From positions 1-12,768 of the forward strand of contig JAFADM010000363.1 in NCBI GenBank assembly GCA_023424865.1: a DNA stretch of 12,768 bases, in the 5' to 3' direction. Shown piece after piece: positions 6,927 through 12,768 of this stretch. How positions within the stretch are numbered: position 1 is the first letter of the stretch; every line of letters begins with the position of its first letter. The stretch is from Bacillota bacterium (GTDB taxonomy: Bacteria > Bacillota_A > Clostridia > DSM-8532). The translations under genes and the position numbers were made by a program. The notes below the pieces were generated by a model. That model was not told the DNA's origin, searched no databases, and saw nothing but the letters and a program-made list of their open reading frames with translations.

Positions 6927-7134
6927 GGCTTCCCACCTCCTTGACATTGAGCTCAATAACAGCCGCAGGGCAAGCCTTTACGCATTTGCCACAGCCTACA
7001 CACCGGCTTTCATCTACCTTTGCGAAAAGTCCTTTGTATATGGATATGGCTTTTCTGGGGCAAACCTTTTCGCAGCTTCCGCAGGCAACGCATTCCTCTG
7101 TCAGTACAACGGCTCTTTTCCTTATGGACTTCAT
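6904..7134 (-). CDS. Bis-4Fe-4S ferredoxin
   Basis: This is a 76-residue soluble protein with two complete CxxCxxCxxxCP clusters: C15, C18, C21, C25 and C45, C48, C51, C55. The layout is that of clostridial 2[4Fe-4S] ferredoxins, with a short basic N-terminus and a 20-residue C-terminal tail. AAAGG lies 8 nt before the ATG. It is the first gene of the operon with the NapH-like membrane protein and arsR, and likely hands electrons to or from the NapH-like protein. Control by the ArsR product is inferred from the operator overlapping its promoter. Confidence 0.92.
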   Translation of the reverse strand: MKSIRKRAVVLTEECVACGSCEKVCPRKAISIYKGLFAKVDESRCVGCGKCVKACPAAVIELNVKEVGSHEQKALV

Positions 7135-7205
7135 AACACACCAACCTTTATGCTTTATTTCTGAATTTGAGCTATGACGAATACGAATAGTGTGGAATAT
7201 TAATA

Positions 7206-7248
7206 TATTAGTAATTTATAATATACTAATAATGTATTCTCCTGTCAA
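7206..7248 (-). promoter_or_regulatory. Promoter and ArsR-type operator of the ferredoxin operon
   Basis: On the minus strand there is a perfect -35 TTGACA (7243-7248), a 17-bp spacer and -10 TATATT (7220-7225). An AT-rich inverted repeat, TATTAGTA (7224-7231) and TACTAATA (7206-7213), overlaps the -10 and the start point. GAATA/TATTC also flank it symmetrically (7234-7238 and 7195-7199). A repressor there would block RNA polymerase, and the operon's ArsR protein is the obvious candidate. The remainder of the gene-free stretch 7135-7476 holds only the NUDIX terminator and no other signal I can support. Confidence 0.75.
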
Positions 7249-7355
7249 TGCCGATGTGACGCCTTCCGTTTCCATAGCAAAAATTTTTTCATGTCACTTA
7301 ATCATCCTTCAAAACATCCGGTGCGTTCAGTAAAGGATAAAAAACCGGCATGAAA

Positions 7356-7379
7356 AAGCGAAGGCACAGGCCTTCGCTT
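7356..7379 (-). terminator. Intrinsic terminator of the NUDIX gene
   Basis: A perfect 10-bp stem AAGCGAAGGC (7356-7365) / GCCTTCGCTT (7370-7379) with a 4-nt loop. On the minus strand it is followed by TTT, giving a run of five U with the stem end. It lies about 100 nt after the NUDIX stop and insulates the ferredoxin promoter. Confidence 0.75.
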
Positions 7380-7476
7380 ACATAGACTTCTAAGATTTAT
7401 TTTTCATACGGGTAATCCCACAGCCACGACAACGACAGTTTTATATGAAATCGCTTTACCGTTGAGGGTGAAGCCT

Positions 7477-7893
7477 TTAATCAGTCAGCAGAATACTTTT
7501 GCACATTTTCACCTGTTCAAGCATATGACCAATATTGCCTTCACCTGCAAATAAGGTCATGTCGAAAAAATCCTGATTCAAATCAGTCCAGAATAATTCA
7601 TTTTCATCGCCTGATACCTCGACATCACATTTTAGCTTACCCACATAAACCTCCATATAACAACGATGCAGATAGTATTTAAAATCCATGAGGTGATGCA
7701 GGGTAACCATTTCTCTTGAAATGCTTGTTTCTTCGAAAAGCTCTCTGTAGGCTGCCTCAAGTCCGGGTTCATCCCTCTCGATTTTCCCGCCAACCAGATT
7801 ACGCAAGCCTTTATAGGGATTCTTCAAACGCTTGCACATGAGCAGGCGATCCATATCCTTATTGTATATTATAAGAACATTATAGCCTTGCAT
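7477..7893 (-). CDS. NUDIX hydrolase
   Basis: This is a 138-residue single-domain protein with a nearly complete NUDIX box GX5EX7REUXEEXGU: G36, E42, then R50-E51 and E54-E55 (RELFEETSI, 50-58). The last glycine is serine (S57). The conserved glutamates that bind Mg2+ are present, so hydrolase activity on a nucleoside diphosphate derivative is expected. Sequence alone does not give the substrate. YKGLRNLVGGKIERDE is like the MutT/8-oxo-dGTPase group in having an aromatic and GGK before the box, which allows a nucleotide-sanitising role but does not prove it. AAGGAG lies 7 nt before the ATG. It is monocistronic, with a terminator downstream. Confidence 0.9.
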   Translation of the reverse strand: MQGYNVLIIYNKDMDRLLMCKRLKNPYKGLRNLVGGKIERDEPGLEAAYRELFEETSISREMVTLHHLMDFKYYLHRCYMEVYVGKLKCDVEVSGDENELFWTDLNQDFFDMTLFAGEGNIGHMLEQVKMCKSILLTD

Positions 7894-7928
7894 TGCCGTT
7901 CTCCTTTACTATTTAAGCTCTATCTACT

Positions 7929-7956
7929 AAGGTATATTATCTTAAGGTTTATTATC
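7929..7956. repeat. Two-copy direct repeat upstream of the NUDIX gene
   Basis: AAGGTATATTATC (7929-7941) and AAGGTTTATTATC (7944-7956) match at 12 of 13 positions with a 15-bp period, 36 nt before the NUDIX start. A partial inverted copy, TATAATACC, follows at 7963-7971. It could be a binding site for an unknown regulator. No convincing -35/-10 pair was found nearby. Confidence 0.4.
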
Positions 7957-8027
7957 ATTCCGTATAATACCGTTTGCGAATCTATGGCCGCATTAAAGCG
8001 GTAATTCTTATGAAAAGAGTCCTTCTA

Positions 8028-9860
8028 CTAAAAAGATAACGTCACAATGTATTTGTCCTTGTCGGCCACGGAAACCTCCCAGCCCATCCCTTTCAAGAGA
8101 TTGAGATCTCCCACAGAATCCGTGTGAATAAACAAATAGGTTTTTCCGTTTTCCTGATAGACCTTCATAATATCGTTATTCAAATGATTTATAAATTCCT
8201 CATAGCAGAGATTTTCCTTATAGAGAACCGCGGCGCAAGGGTATCCCAGGTAACGGATATGCCATGGCTCATACATCACCAGGGTGATATTTTGCTTTTC
8301 CTCGGCATAACGAACCACAAAGCCAAACTTCCAGGAATTAGCCTTAAGCCATTGGCTCTGGCTGGTTTTTCCGAAGGTATCCGCCGAAGTGCCGTTCATA
8401 CTTAAAATGTCCAGGGCCATACCCGTATGATGCTCACTTGCGCCTGGCAAGGCCACCCTTTTCTGGGTTTCAAGCATGGGATCCTTAACACCCAAGCTCT
8501 TGTTGATTGACAGTCGATTGTTAAAAAGCTGTTTCTGAAGCTGAATATCCCGGTATCCGCTATTAGCGATAAAGCCGGTAACATTTTCCTTTTTCCCTTG
8601 AGCAATCATGGTGTAAAGGGCTTCTGCCGTGATTTTTGTAAGCCTCTGCCCGCCTCCCGATACGGTCAGCTTTTTGCTGTCCACACTTACCAGATCCGTG
8701 GGTTTATAGCCATCGGGCAGTATATTGTCCCTATTGACCAGCAGAAGGTTGTTTTTCATGTTTTTTGATACCGTATCGGATTTAACGGTTTCATTAAAGG
8801 GCTCAAGCTTTATAAAAACCACACCGTTTTCCTGAACAAACCGGACATCGTATGCCGAAATGGTTCCGGATTTTATTCCGTTCGTATTGGCTGCAGCAGC
8901 AAAGGAAAGGCTGTCCCCTGTTGTCACTGCGGAAGCATTGCCAACAGTGATTAATTTTCCTATGTACTCGGTGGAATCGGTTATGTAAAAACGCTTTGAC
9001 GCCACATCTGCCTTAATGTTTTCCAATATCCACAGGGCCTTTTCAAAGGAATCGCCTCGTTTCAGCGTAAAGCTCAGCGTGGTTCCATCCATATGATAGG
9101 CACCTGAATCCAGACTTAATGAAAACGCAATGCCCTGAGTATCATAAACCACATTGGTAATAGGAAGATCGCCTTCGGGTAAAGCATCCCCGTCCGTGTC
9201 GGGTACCGGCCCCAAAAGACCGCTGTCCAGCAAATTCTGGGGACTAATGGCACCTTCGTCAATGAGCTTTTCAACAAGGCTTTTGTCTGAATCCTTCATA
9301 AGGCTTCTGAGGGCAGCATGGCAAAGAATGCCCACATCGGCTCTGGTAAAACGCTTTCTGGAATTTTTGTATATCTCGGGATTTGTAATCAGCCCCAGCT
9401 CGGCAGCCTTATCCACCGCTGTGGCCAGTGTAAAATCCCCCCTGGTATCGTCATAACCCAGGCAACGGAGAATAAATGTCGTAAAGCTTTGAACTGAAAG
9501 GAGGTCATCCGCTCCGAAACGGGTTTGAGAGGTGCCGTAGGCCAATTGATTGTTATAAAGATAACCCACATAAGAAGCGGCCCATTGAGGCACATCTTCA
9601 AAAGGGTGACTGTTATTGAGTTCTATGGCCTCCTGCTCCTTGCCCATAAGACGGGTAAGAATAATGGCCCCTTCTGCCCGTGAGGGCTGGCGATCCAAAT
9701 CCAGGCCTTTTCCGGTGCCGGTAAAAATACCGAGGGTTTGAAGGACGAGAGCTTTTTGCAAGGCTCCTTCCGAAGCGGCTGTAGAAGAGATGGTGCTAAG
9801 AGGTGCACAAGTAAGTAACAAAGCCAGGATGATCATAAATGTCAGAATTCTTTTTTTCAC
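8028..9860 (-). CDS. SLH-domain VanY-type D,D-carboxypeptidase (M15B)
   Basis: The start is GTG 9860, with AAAGGAG 8 nt upstream; an in-frame TTG at 9890 has no such site. The protein has 610 residues. Residues 1-29 are a signal peptide (KKR, hydrophobic ILTFMIILALLLTC, ends near STAAS). Residues about 33-190 hold three SLH-like repeats (for example HPFEDVPQWAASYVGYLYNN, 85-104), which bind secondary wall polymer. Residues about 235-400 form a beta-rich region I do not recognise. Residues about 405-550 are a peptidase M15B/VanY domain: SEHHTGMALD (475-484) supplies zinc ligands H477 and D484, and EPWHIRYLG (531-539) supplies catalytic E531 and ligand H534. It probably trims terminal D-Ala from peptidoglycan stems while held at the cell wall. 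Nothing nearby suggests vancomycin resistance (no vanR/S/H/A/X). It diverges from a serine-hydrolase gene. Confidence 0.9.
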   Translation of the reverse strand: MKKRILTFMIILALLLTCAPLSTISSTAASEGALQKALVLQTLGIFTGTGKGLDLDRQPSRAEGAIILTRLMGKEQEAIELNNSHPFEDVPQWAASYVGYLYNNQLAYGTSQTRFGADDLLSVQSFTTFILRCLGYDDTRGDFTLATAVDKAAELGLITNPEIYKNSRKRFTRADVGILCHAALRSLMKDSDKSLVEKLIDEGAISPQNLLDSGLLGPVPDTDGDALPEGDLPITNVVYDTQGIAFSLSLDSGAYHMDGTTLSFTLKRGDSFEKALWILENIKADVASKRFYITDSTEYIGKLITVGNASAVTTGDSLSFAAAANTNGIKSGTISAYDVRFVQENGVVFIKLEPFNETVKSDTVSKNMKNNLLLVNRDNILPDGYKPTDLVSVDSKKLTVSGGGQRLTKITAEALYTMIAQGKKENVTGFIANSGYRDIQLQKQLFNNRLSINKSLGVKDPMLETQKRVALPGASEHHTGMALDILSMNGTSADTFGKTSQSQWLKANSWKFGFVVRYAEEKQNITLVMYEPWHIRYLGYPCAAVLYKENLCYEEFINHLNNDIMKVYQENGKTYLFIHTDSVGDLNLLKGMGWEVSVADKDKYIVTLSF

Positions 9861-9914
9861 TGAACTTTCTCCTTTGTATCGGCAAATCAATGAGCTTTTC
9901 TATACCTTCTATCG

Positions 9915-9939
9915 GCCTAATCCTATGGGTTCGGTAGGC
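9915..9939 (-). other. Hairpin in the leader of the SLH-carboxypeptidase gene
   Basis: GCCTA (9915-9919) pairs with TAGGC (9935-9939), with an inner CC/GG pair. On the minus strand this lies in the roughly 90-nt leader, 55 nt before the start codon. Role unknown; it matches no riboswitch I can name. Confidence 0.3.
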
Positions 9940-9958
9940 AGGAAGCTTATTTTCATCC

Positions 9959-9987
9959 ATTATAGCAGATTCTTTTATTCTTATCAG
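9959..9987 (-). promoter_or_regulatory. Promoter of the SLH-carboxypeptidase gene
   Basis: On the minus strand there is a perfect -10 TATAAT (9959-9964) and a -35-like CTGATA (9982-9987), 17 bp apart. Transcription would begin near 9952 and give a leader of about 90 nt. The divergent region 9861-10225 also holds the hairpin at 9915-9939, a dyad at 10055-10087 and the plus-strand promoter at 10146-10154. Confidence 0.6.
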
Positions 9988-10054
9988 CAACGTTAAGTAA
10001 CTTTGATTCGTTTTAGGATGTCCGCTTACCCCTCTTTAATAATTCTTATCCAGC

Positions 10055-10087
10055 TAATAACAATGACCTGTTGCAGGCATATTATTA
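10055..10087. repeat. AT/GC dyad in the divergent intergenic region
   Basis: Nested inverted repeats: TAATAA (10055-10060)/TTATTA (10082-10087), ATG (10063-10065)/CAT (10078-10080), and CCTG (10067-10070)/CAGG (10074-10077) around a 3-nt loop. No U run follows on either strand, so it is not a simple terminator. It lies between the two divergent promoters and could be an operator, or chance. Confidence 0.3.
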
Positions 10088-10145
10088 AGGCGTTTGAGAA
10101 AGCAGCAGCCCTACAGGATTGAGGATAGCCTTAGCGGTTTCAACG

Positions 10146-10154
10146 TGATATAAT
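10146..10154 (+). promoter_or_regulatory. Extended -10 promoter of the serine-hydrolase gene
   Basis: TGATATAAT is an extended -10 (TGn plus perfect TATAAT at 10149-10154). No good -35 is seen 17 bp upstream, as is common with this class. The start point should fall near 10161, giving a leader of about 65 nt. Confidence 0.6.
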
Positions 10155-10160
10155 CAGGCT

Positions 10161-10199
10161 GAAAAAGGAATTCCGACATTTCAGGTGCAAGCCTTTTTC
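10161..10199 (+). other. Leader hairpin with alternative pairing upstream of the serine hydrolase
   Basis: GAAAAAGG (10161-10168) is the exact complement of CCTTTTTC (10192-10199). The overlapping pair AGGCT (10156-10160)/AGCCT (10190-10194) would instead leave the T run free, like a weak terminator. Both lie between the predicted start point and the ribosome binding site at 10211-10217. Attenuation is possible but unproven. Confidence 0.3.
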
Positions 10200-10225
10200 T
10201 ATTGTATATAAGGGAGGATACGGCC

Positions 10226-11713
10226 ATGCCTCAGCTTCAACAGGGCAGCTCCCTTCCCCGCTCCACACCGGAGCAGGAGGGTGTTTCCCCGGATAAAATT
10301 GTTTCGTTTCTTGATGCGGTAGCCGAAAGAAAAATTGAGCTTCACAGCTTTATGATGCTTCGTCACGGCAAAGTGGTGGCGGAGGGCTGGTGGAAGCCCT
10401 ATGAAAAGAACAGCCCCCATCTTCTTTATTCGCTTAGTAAGAGCTTTACCTCTACAGCTATCGGCTTTGCCGTATCCGAGGGGCTCCTTACTGTGGAAGA
10501 TCTTATCGGGGGTTATTTTAAAGAGGATTATCCCGAAAACCCGGATGAAAAGCTTAAACAGCTTAAGGTAAAACACCTTTTGTCCATGAGCACAGGCCAT
10601 AACACCGATATGACCATGCTGGCGGCACAGGAAACCAACTGGGCCAAGCTGTTCTTTGATACCCCTCTGGAATTTGAGCCGGGTACTCATTTCTTTTATA
10701 ACAACCTGGCAACCTATATGCTTTCCGCACTCATTACAAAGGTTACCGGAAAGACCACGCTGGATTACCTCATGCCCCGTCTTTTTGAGCCGCTGGGCAT
10801 TGAGCGCCCTGTCTGGGAAACCTGCCCCAAGGGTTATAATACAGGGGGCTGGGGTCTTGCTCTTAAAACCGAGGATATTGCCAAATTTGGTCTTTTATAT
10901 CTCAACAAGGGTGTGTATGATGGAACCCGGATCCTGTCTGAAAGCTGGATAGAGGAAGCCACAACAAAAAAAGTTGAAAACGGTACGGATCCTGAAAACG
11001 ACTGGACTCAGGGCTACGGCTACCAATTCTGGCGCTGCCGCTTTAATGCCTATCGTGGAGACGGTGCCTTCGGCCAGTTCTGCATTGTCCTTCCTGAAAA
11101 GGATGCGGTTATTGTTTTCACAAGCGGCGTACCGGATTTGCAGCAGGTATTGAACGTCACCTATGCCCATCTTCTTCCTGCTCTTGGTGAGGAGCTTGTC
11201 GTTCCGGCATCCGTACAGGAGGAGTCAAAGGCTTCGGAGACATCGCCTGCGCTTGCAGCGAGGCTTTCCTCCCTCTCCTATCCTCCTCCTGTTTATATGT
11301 CTGCAACACCCTTGGAAAAAGGGCTTGAGGAGCTTGTCGTTATACCGGACACACAGGCCGATGGGTTTGAACGGGTCATTTTAAAGCTGAAGGAGCATTT
11401 TCTGGAGCTGGTGCTGGAGCGAGAAGGGAAAGCCTATAAAATCCTTGCAGGAAGAGAGCGGTGGCTTGAGGCCTATACAGAGCTGTTTATGCCTATGACC
11501 CCGGGCATCACCACGGATCGGGTACGAACCATGGGAAGCTTTACCTGGCAAAGCGAGGATTTGCTTCTGGTTACCCTTCGTCTTGTTGATACCCCTTATA
11601 CCATGAAAATACGGATAAGCCTTAAAGAGGGGCGCTGCACCCTTAATGCGGATTACAACCTTTCCTTCAGAGGCGTTCATTTTTTCAGCTTTGACGGCCA
11701 TTACCTGTTCTGA
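10226..11713 (+). CDS. Beta-lactamase-fold serine hydrolase (class C / PBP4* type)
   Basis: The start is ATG 10226, with AGGGAGG 8 nt upstream; an in-frame TTG at 10202 precedes that site and is rejected. The protein has 495 residues. Residues about 10-325 are a beta-lactamase/transpeptidase-like domain with the S-x-x-K motif in YSLSKSFTS (nucleophile S69, K72) and Y-N-N at 158-160. The third motif is GDGAFGQ (278-284), where relatives have H-x-G or G-H-G-G-Q. Residues about 380-495 form a beta-rich C-terminal domain of unknown role. There is no signal peptide or membrane segment, so it is probably cytosolic. This argues against a secreted beta-lactamase and fits an esterase or peptide/amide hydrolase. 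It is the only plus-strand gene and stands alone. Similar proteins are usually annotated only as serine hydrolase; the substrate is unknown. Confidence 0.88.
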   Translation: MPQLQQGSSLPRSTPEQEGVSPDKIVSFLDAVAERKIELHSFMMLRHGKVVAEGWWKPYEKNSPHLLYSLSKSFTSTAIGFAVSEGLLTVEDLIGGYFKEDYPENPDEKLKQLKVKHLLSMSTGHNTDMTMLAAQETNWAKLFFDTPLEFEPGTHFFYNNLATYMLSALITKVTGKTTLDYLMPRLFEPLGIERPVWETCPKGYNTGGWGLALKTEDIAKFGLLYLNKGVYDGTRILSESWIEEATTKKVENGTDPENDWTQGYGYQFWRCRFNAYRGDGAFGQFCIVLPEKDAVIVFTSGVPDLQQVLNVTYAHLLPALGEELVVPASVQEESKASETSPALAARLSSLSYPPPVYMSATPLEKGLEELVVIPDTQADGFERVILKLKEHFLELVLEREGKAYKILAGRERWLEAYTELFMPMTPGITTDRVRTMGSFTWQSEDLLLVTLRLVDTPYTMKIRISLKEGRCTLNADYNLSFRGVHFFSFDGHYLF

Positions 11714-11745
11714 TGTAAAGGCTGCAAATAAATTTATGTCCACTA

Positions 11746-11777
11746 AAAAAGCCGTACAATCAAATGTATGGCTTTTT
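11746..11777. terminator. Bidirectional terminator between serine hydrolase and lepB
   Basis: AAAAAGCCGTACA (11746-11758) pairs with TGTATGGCTTTTT (11765-11777) across a 6-nt loop, with one G-T wobble. A and T runs on the two sides let it stop both the plus-strand hydrolase transcript (33 nt after its stop) and the minus-strand aspS-lepB transcript. Confidence 0.9.
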
Positions 11778-11805
11778 GTGTGCTTTTCTTTCTTATGCGA
11801 TTAAA

Positions 11806-11840
11806 TCAGGGAGGCGTCCTGAGTCAGGGAAGGCGTCCTG
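11806..11840. repeat. Short tandem duplication at the lepB 3' end
   Basis: TCAGGGAGGCGTCCTG (11806-11821) and TCAGGGAAGGCGTCCTG (11824-11840) differ by a single inserted A and are 2 nt apart. The second copy carries the last codons and the TGA of lepB. The first copy lies just after the stop, with an in-frame second TGA (11806-11808). Confidence 0.7.
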
Positions 11841-12369
11841 CATCACTGAAGGGGAAAATCCGAATGAGGACTGTGCCAATAATTTTTTTTGCACTTACAG
11901 TCCCAAAGGCCCTGCTGTCCATGCTTTTGTCGGGCAGTCGATTATCGCCCAGTACGTAGACACAACCCTGAGGCACCACCACATCGTCGTAGAGCTCATT
12001 GCTGATGAGTGTGGTTTCGCCGTTGATATAGGGCTCGGCAAGCAGCTTTTCATCAACATAAACCTTGCCGTTCTTAATGACCACATGCTGGTTTTCTACG
12101 GCAATAACTCTTTTTATGGCATATTTCTTATGATCCGACAGAAGCTCGGGTATTTTCAGAACCACTATATCACCTGCTTCAACGGACCCAAAGCGCTGAC
12201 TCAGGCTTTCAATAATCAATACATCCTGGTTTTTCAGCGTGGGCAGCATGGAATTGCCGTCCACCACTGTCAGGCGTCCCACAAAAACCACCACAAGAAC
12301 CGCCAGCAATGCGGCGGATCCCAGATGGAAAAGCCAGTCCAAAAGCTCTTTTACTACTTTGTTATTCAC
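11824..12369 (-). CDS. lepB: Signal peptidase I
   Basis: This is a type I signal peptidase (S26), which removes signal peptides from exported proteins at the outer face of the membrane. One N-terminal membrane helix (about residues 10-31, [19 protein letters not shown]) precedes the catalytic domain. The Ser/Lys dyad is S40 in GNSMLPTL and K86 in YAIKRVIA, with the conserved VYVLGDNR (about 137-144) and SMDSRAFG (149-156). At 181 residues it has the compact Gram-positive size. The start is likely GTG 12369, with GGCGG 9 nt upstream; a TTG at 12378 is also open but has no spaced site. The start overlaps the aspS stop by 8 bp, so translation is probably coupled to aspS. The secreted GLUG and SLH proteins in this window would be typical substrates. 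Confidence 0.93.
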   Translation of the reverse strand: MNNKVVKELLDWLFHLGSAALLAVLVVVFVGRLTVVDGNSMLPTLKNQDVLIIESLSQRFGSVEAGDIVVLKIPELLSDHKKYAIKRVIAVENQHVVIKNGKVYVDEKLLAEPYINGETTLISNELYDDVVVPQGCVYVLGDNRLPDKSMDSRAFGTVSAKKIIGTVLIRIFPFSDAGRLP

Positions 12370-12768
12370 GTTCTTCAACCGCCGTTTTTATATGCAGCTC
12401 GGAAAGCTGCTTGTCGGAAACCGTATCCGGTGCATTCGTCATGAGGCAGGAAGCGGTTTGCACCTTGGGAAAGGCAATAACATCACGGATATTATCCGTT
12501 CCTGAAAGCAGCATAACCAGTCTGTCAAGTCCGAAAGCAAGACCACCGTGGGGCGGTGTGCCGAATTTAAAGGCATCCAGCAGGAAGCCGAAGCGATCCT
12601 TTGCCTCTTCATCGGTAAAGCCGATAATATTAAACATTTTGGCCTGAAGCTCCTGCTGATGGATACGAATACTCCCTCCGCCAACTTCATAGCCGTTGAG
12701 TATGATGTCGTAAGCCTTTGCTCTTACCCGGCCAGGATCGGAATCCAGAAATTCAATATCCTCGTCCA
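12362..12768 (-). CDS. aspS: Aspartyl-tRNA synthetase, C-terminal part (5' end outside window)
   Basis: The frame is open from the right edge to a TAA at 12362, giving the last 134 residues. It contains [18 protein letters not shown], then [13 protein letters not shown], the [20 protein letters not shown] region with class II motif 3 (GLDR), and [16 protein letters not shown]. These are the conserved C-terminal elements of bacterial AspRS, which attaches aspartate to tRNA(Asp). The catalytic motifs 1 and 2, the anticodon-binding domain and most of the insertion domain lie outside the window, so I cannot say whether the enzyme is the discriminating or non-discriminating type. lepB follows with an 8-bp overlap. 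Confidence 0.95.
   Translation of the reverse strand, partial: DEDIEFLDSDPGRVRAKAYDIILNGYEVGGGSIRIHQQELQAKMFNIIGFTDEEAKDRFGFLLDAFKFGTPPHGGLAFGLDRLVMLLSGTDNIRDVIAFPKVQTASCLMTNAPDTVSDKQLSELHIKTAVEERE

Noticed and set aside
7404..7483. Minus-strand open stretch after the NUDIX gene encoding GFTLNGKAISYKTVVVVAVG
   Set aside because: It has a protein-like look but no start codon, is preceded by an in-frame TGA and is only about 25 codons. I cannot tell it from chance or a tiny gene relic.
7984..8003. CCGC/GCGG hairpin as terminator of the SLH-carboxypeptidase gene
   Set aside because: The stem is only 4 bp and no U run follows on the minus strand.
8028..9860. Vancomycin resistance role for the VanY-type enzyme
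   Set aside because: No vanR/S/H/A/X gene is nearby and the SLH domains point to housekeeping wall remodelling.
9880..9945. Plus-strand resemblance to a class I c-di-GMP (GEMM) riboswitch
   Set aside because: GGCAAATCA and CGGCCTAATCC...GGTAGGCAGG recall conserved GEMM blocks, but the central GACGCAAAG element and a matching first stem are missing, and the plus strand here is antisense to the carboxypeptidase leader.
10226..11713. Secreted antibiotic beta-lactamase
   Set aside because: It has the S-x-x-K and Y-N-N motifs but no signal peptide, an atypical third motif and a large C-terminal domain, so a cytosolic hydrolase is more likely.
11764..12444. 226-codon plus-strand open frame opposite lepB and aspS
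   Set aside because: It is antisense to two well-supported genes and its start lies inside the terminator hairpin. Shadow frame.

Overview
The window looks like chromosomal DNA of an anaerobic Bacillota, most likely class Clostridia. The grounds are strong AGGAGG-type ribosome binding sites with some GTG starts, S-layer homology (SLH) domains, a GLUG-type secreted protein, an EAL-HDOD signalling protein, a bis-4Fe-4S ferredoxin and an AspRS of clostridial type. I cannot name the genus. All genes but one are on the minus strand, in short operons separated by clear intrinsic terminators. I see no tRNA, rRNA, CRISPR array, insertion sequence or prophage gene.

Right to left along the minus strand: (1) aspS (3' part only) overlaps lepB (signal peptidase I), and the pair ends at a bidirectional terminator. 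(2) The only plus-strand gene (10226-11713) encodes a cytosolic beta-lactamase-fold serine hydrolase. It diverges from (3) an SLH-anchored VanY-type D,D-carboxypeptidase (8028-9860), across a 365-bp region with a promoter for each. (4) A solitary NUDIX hydrolase. (5) A redox/sulfur operon (7134-5900): ferredoxin, NapH-like membrane polyferredoxin, ArsR repressor with the two cysteines of SqrR/BigR persulfide sensors, and a rhodanese remnant in frame behind the arsR stop codon. Its promoter overlaps an AT-rich inverted repeat that is a good ArsR operator candidate. (6) A Gfo/Idh/MocA oxidoreductase with its own terminator. (7) A signalling operon: CheY-TPR response regulator plus EAL-HDOD protein, with no kinase beside it. 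(8) A receiver-SARP/BTAD transcription factor. (9) The 5' part of a secreted GLUG-repeat surface protein. Its promoter carries two heptamer direct repeats with the geometry of a SARP binding site, so the regulator next door may control it.

The points most worth checking are the persulfide-type operon with its broken rhodanese and apparent one-base frame slip at the napH-like/arsR junction, and the SARP-type site between the orphan regulator and the surface protein. Starts were chosen by ribosome binding sites. Family names come from motifs read by eye, without any database search.
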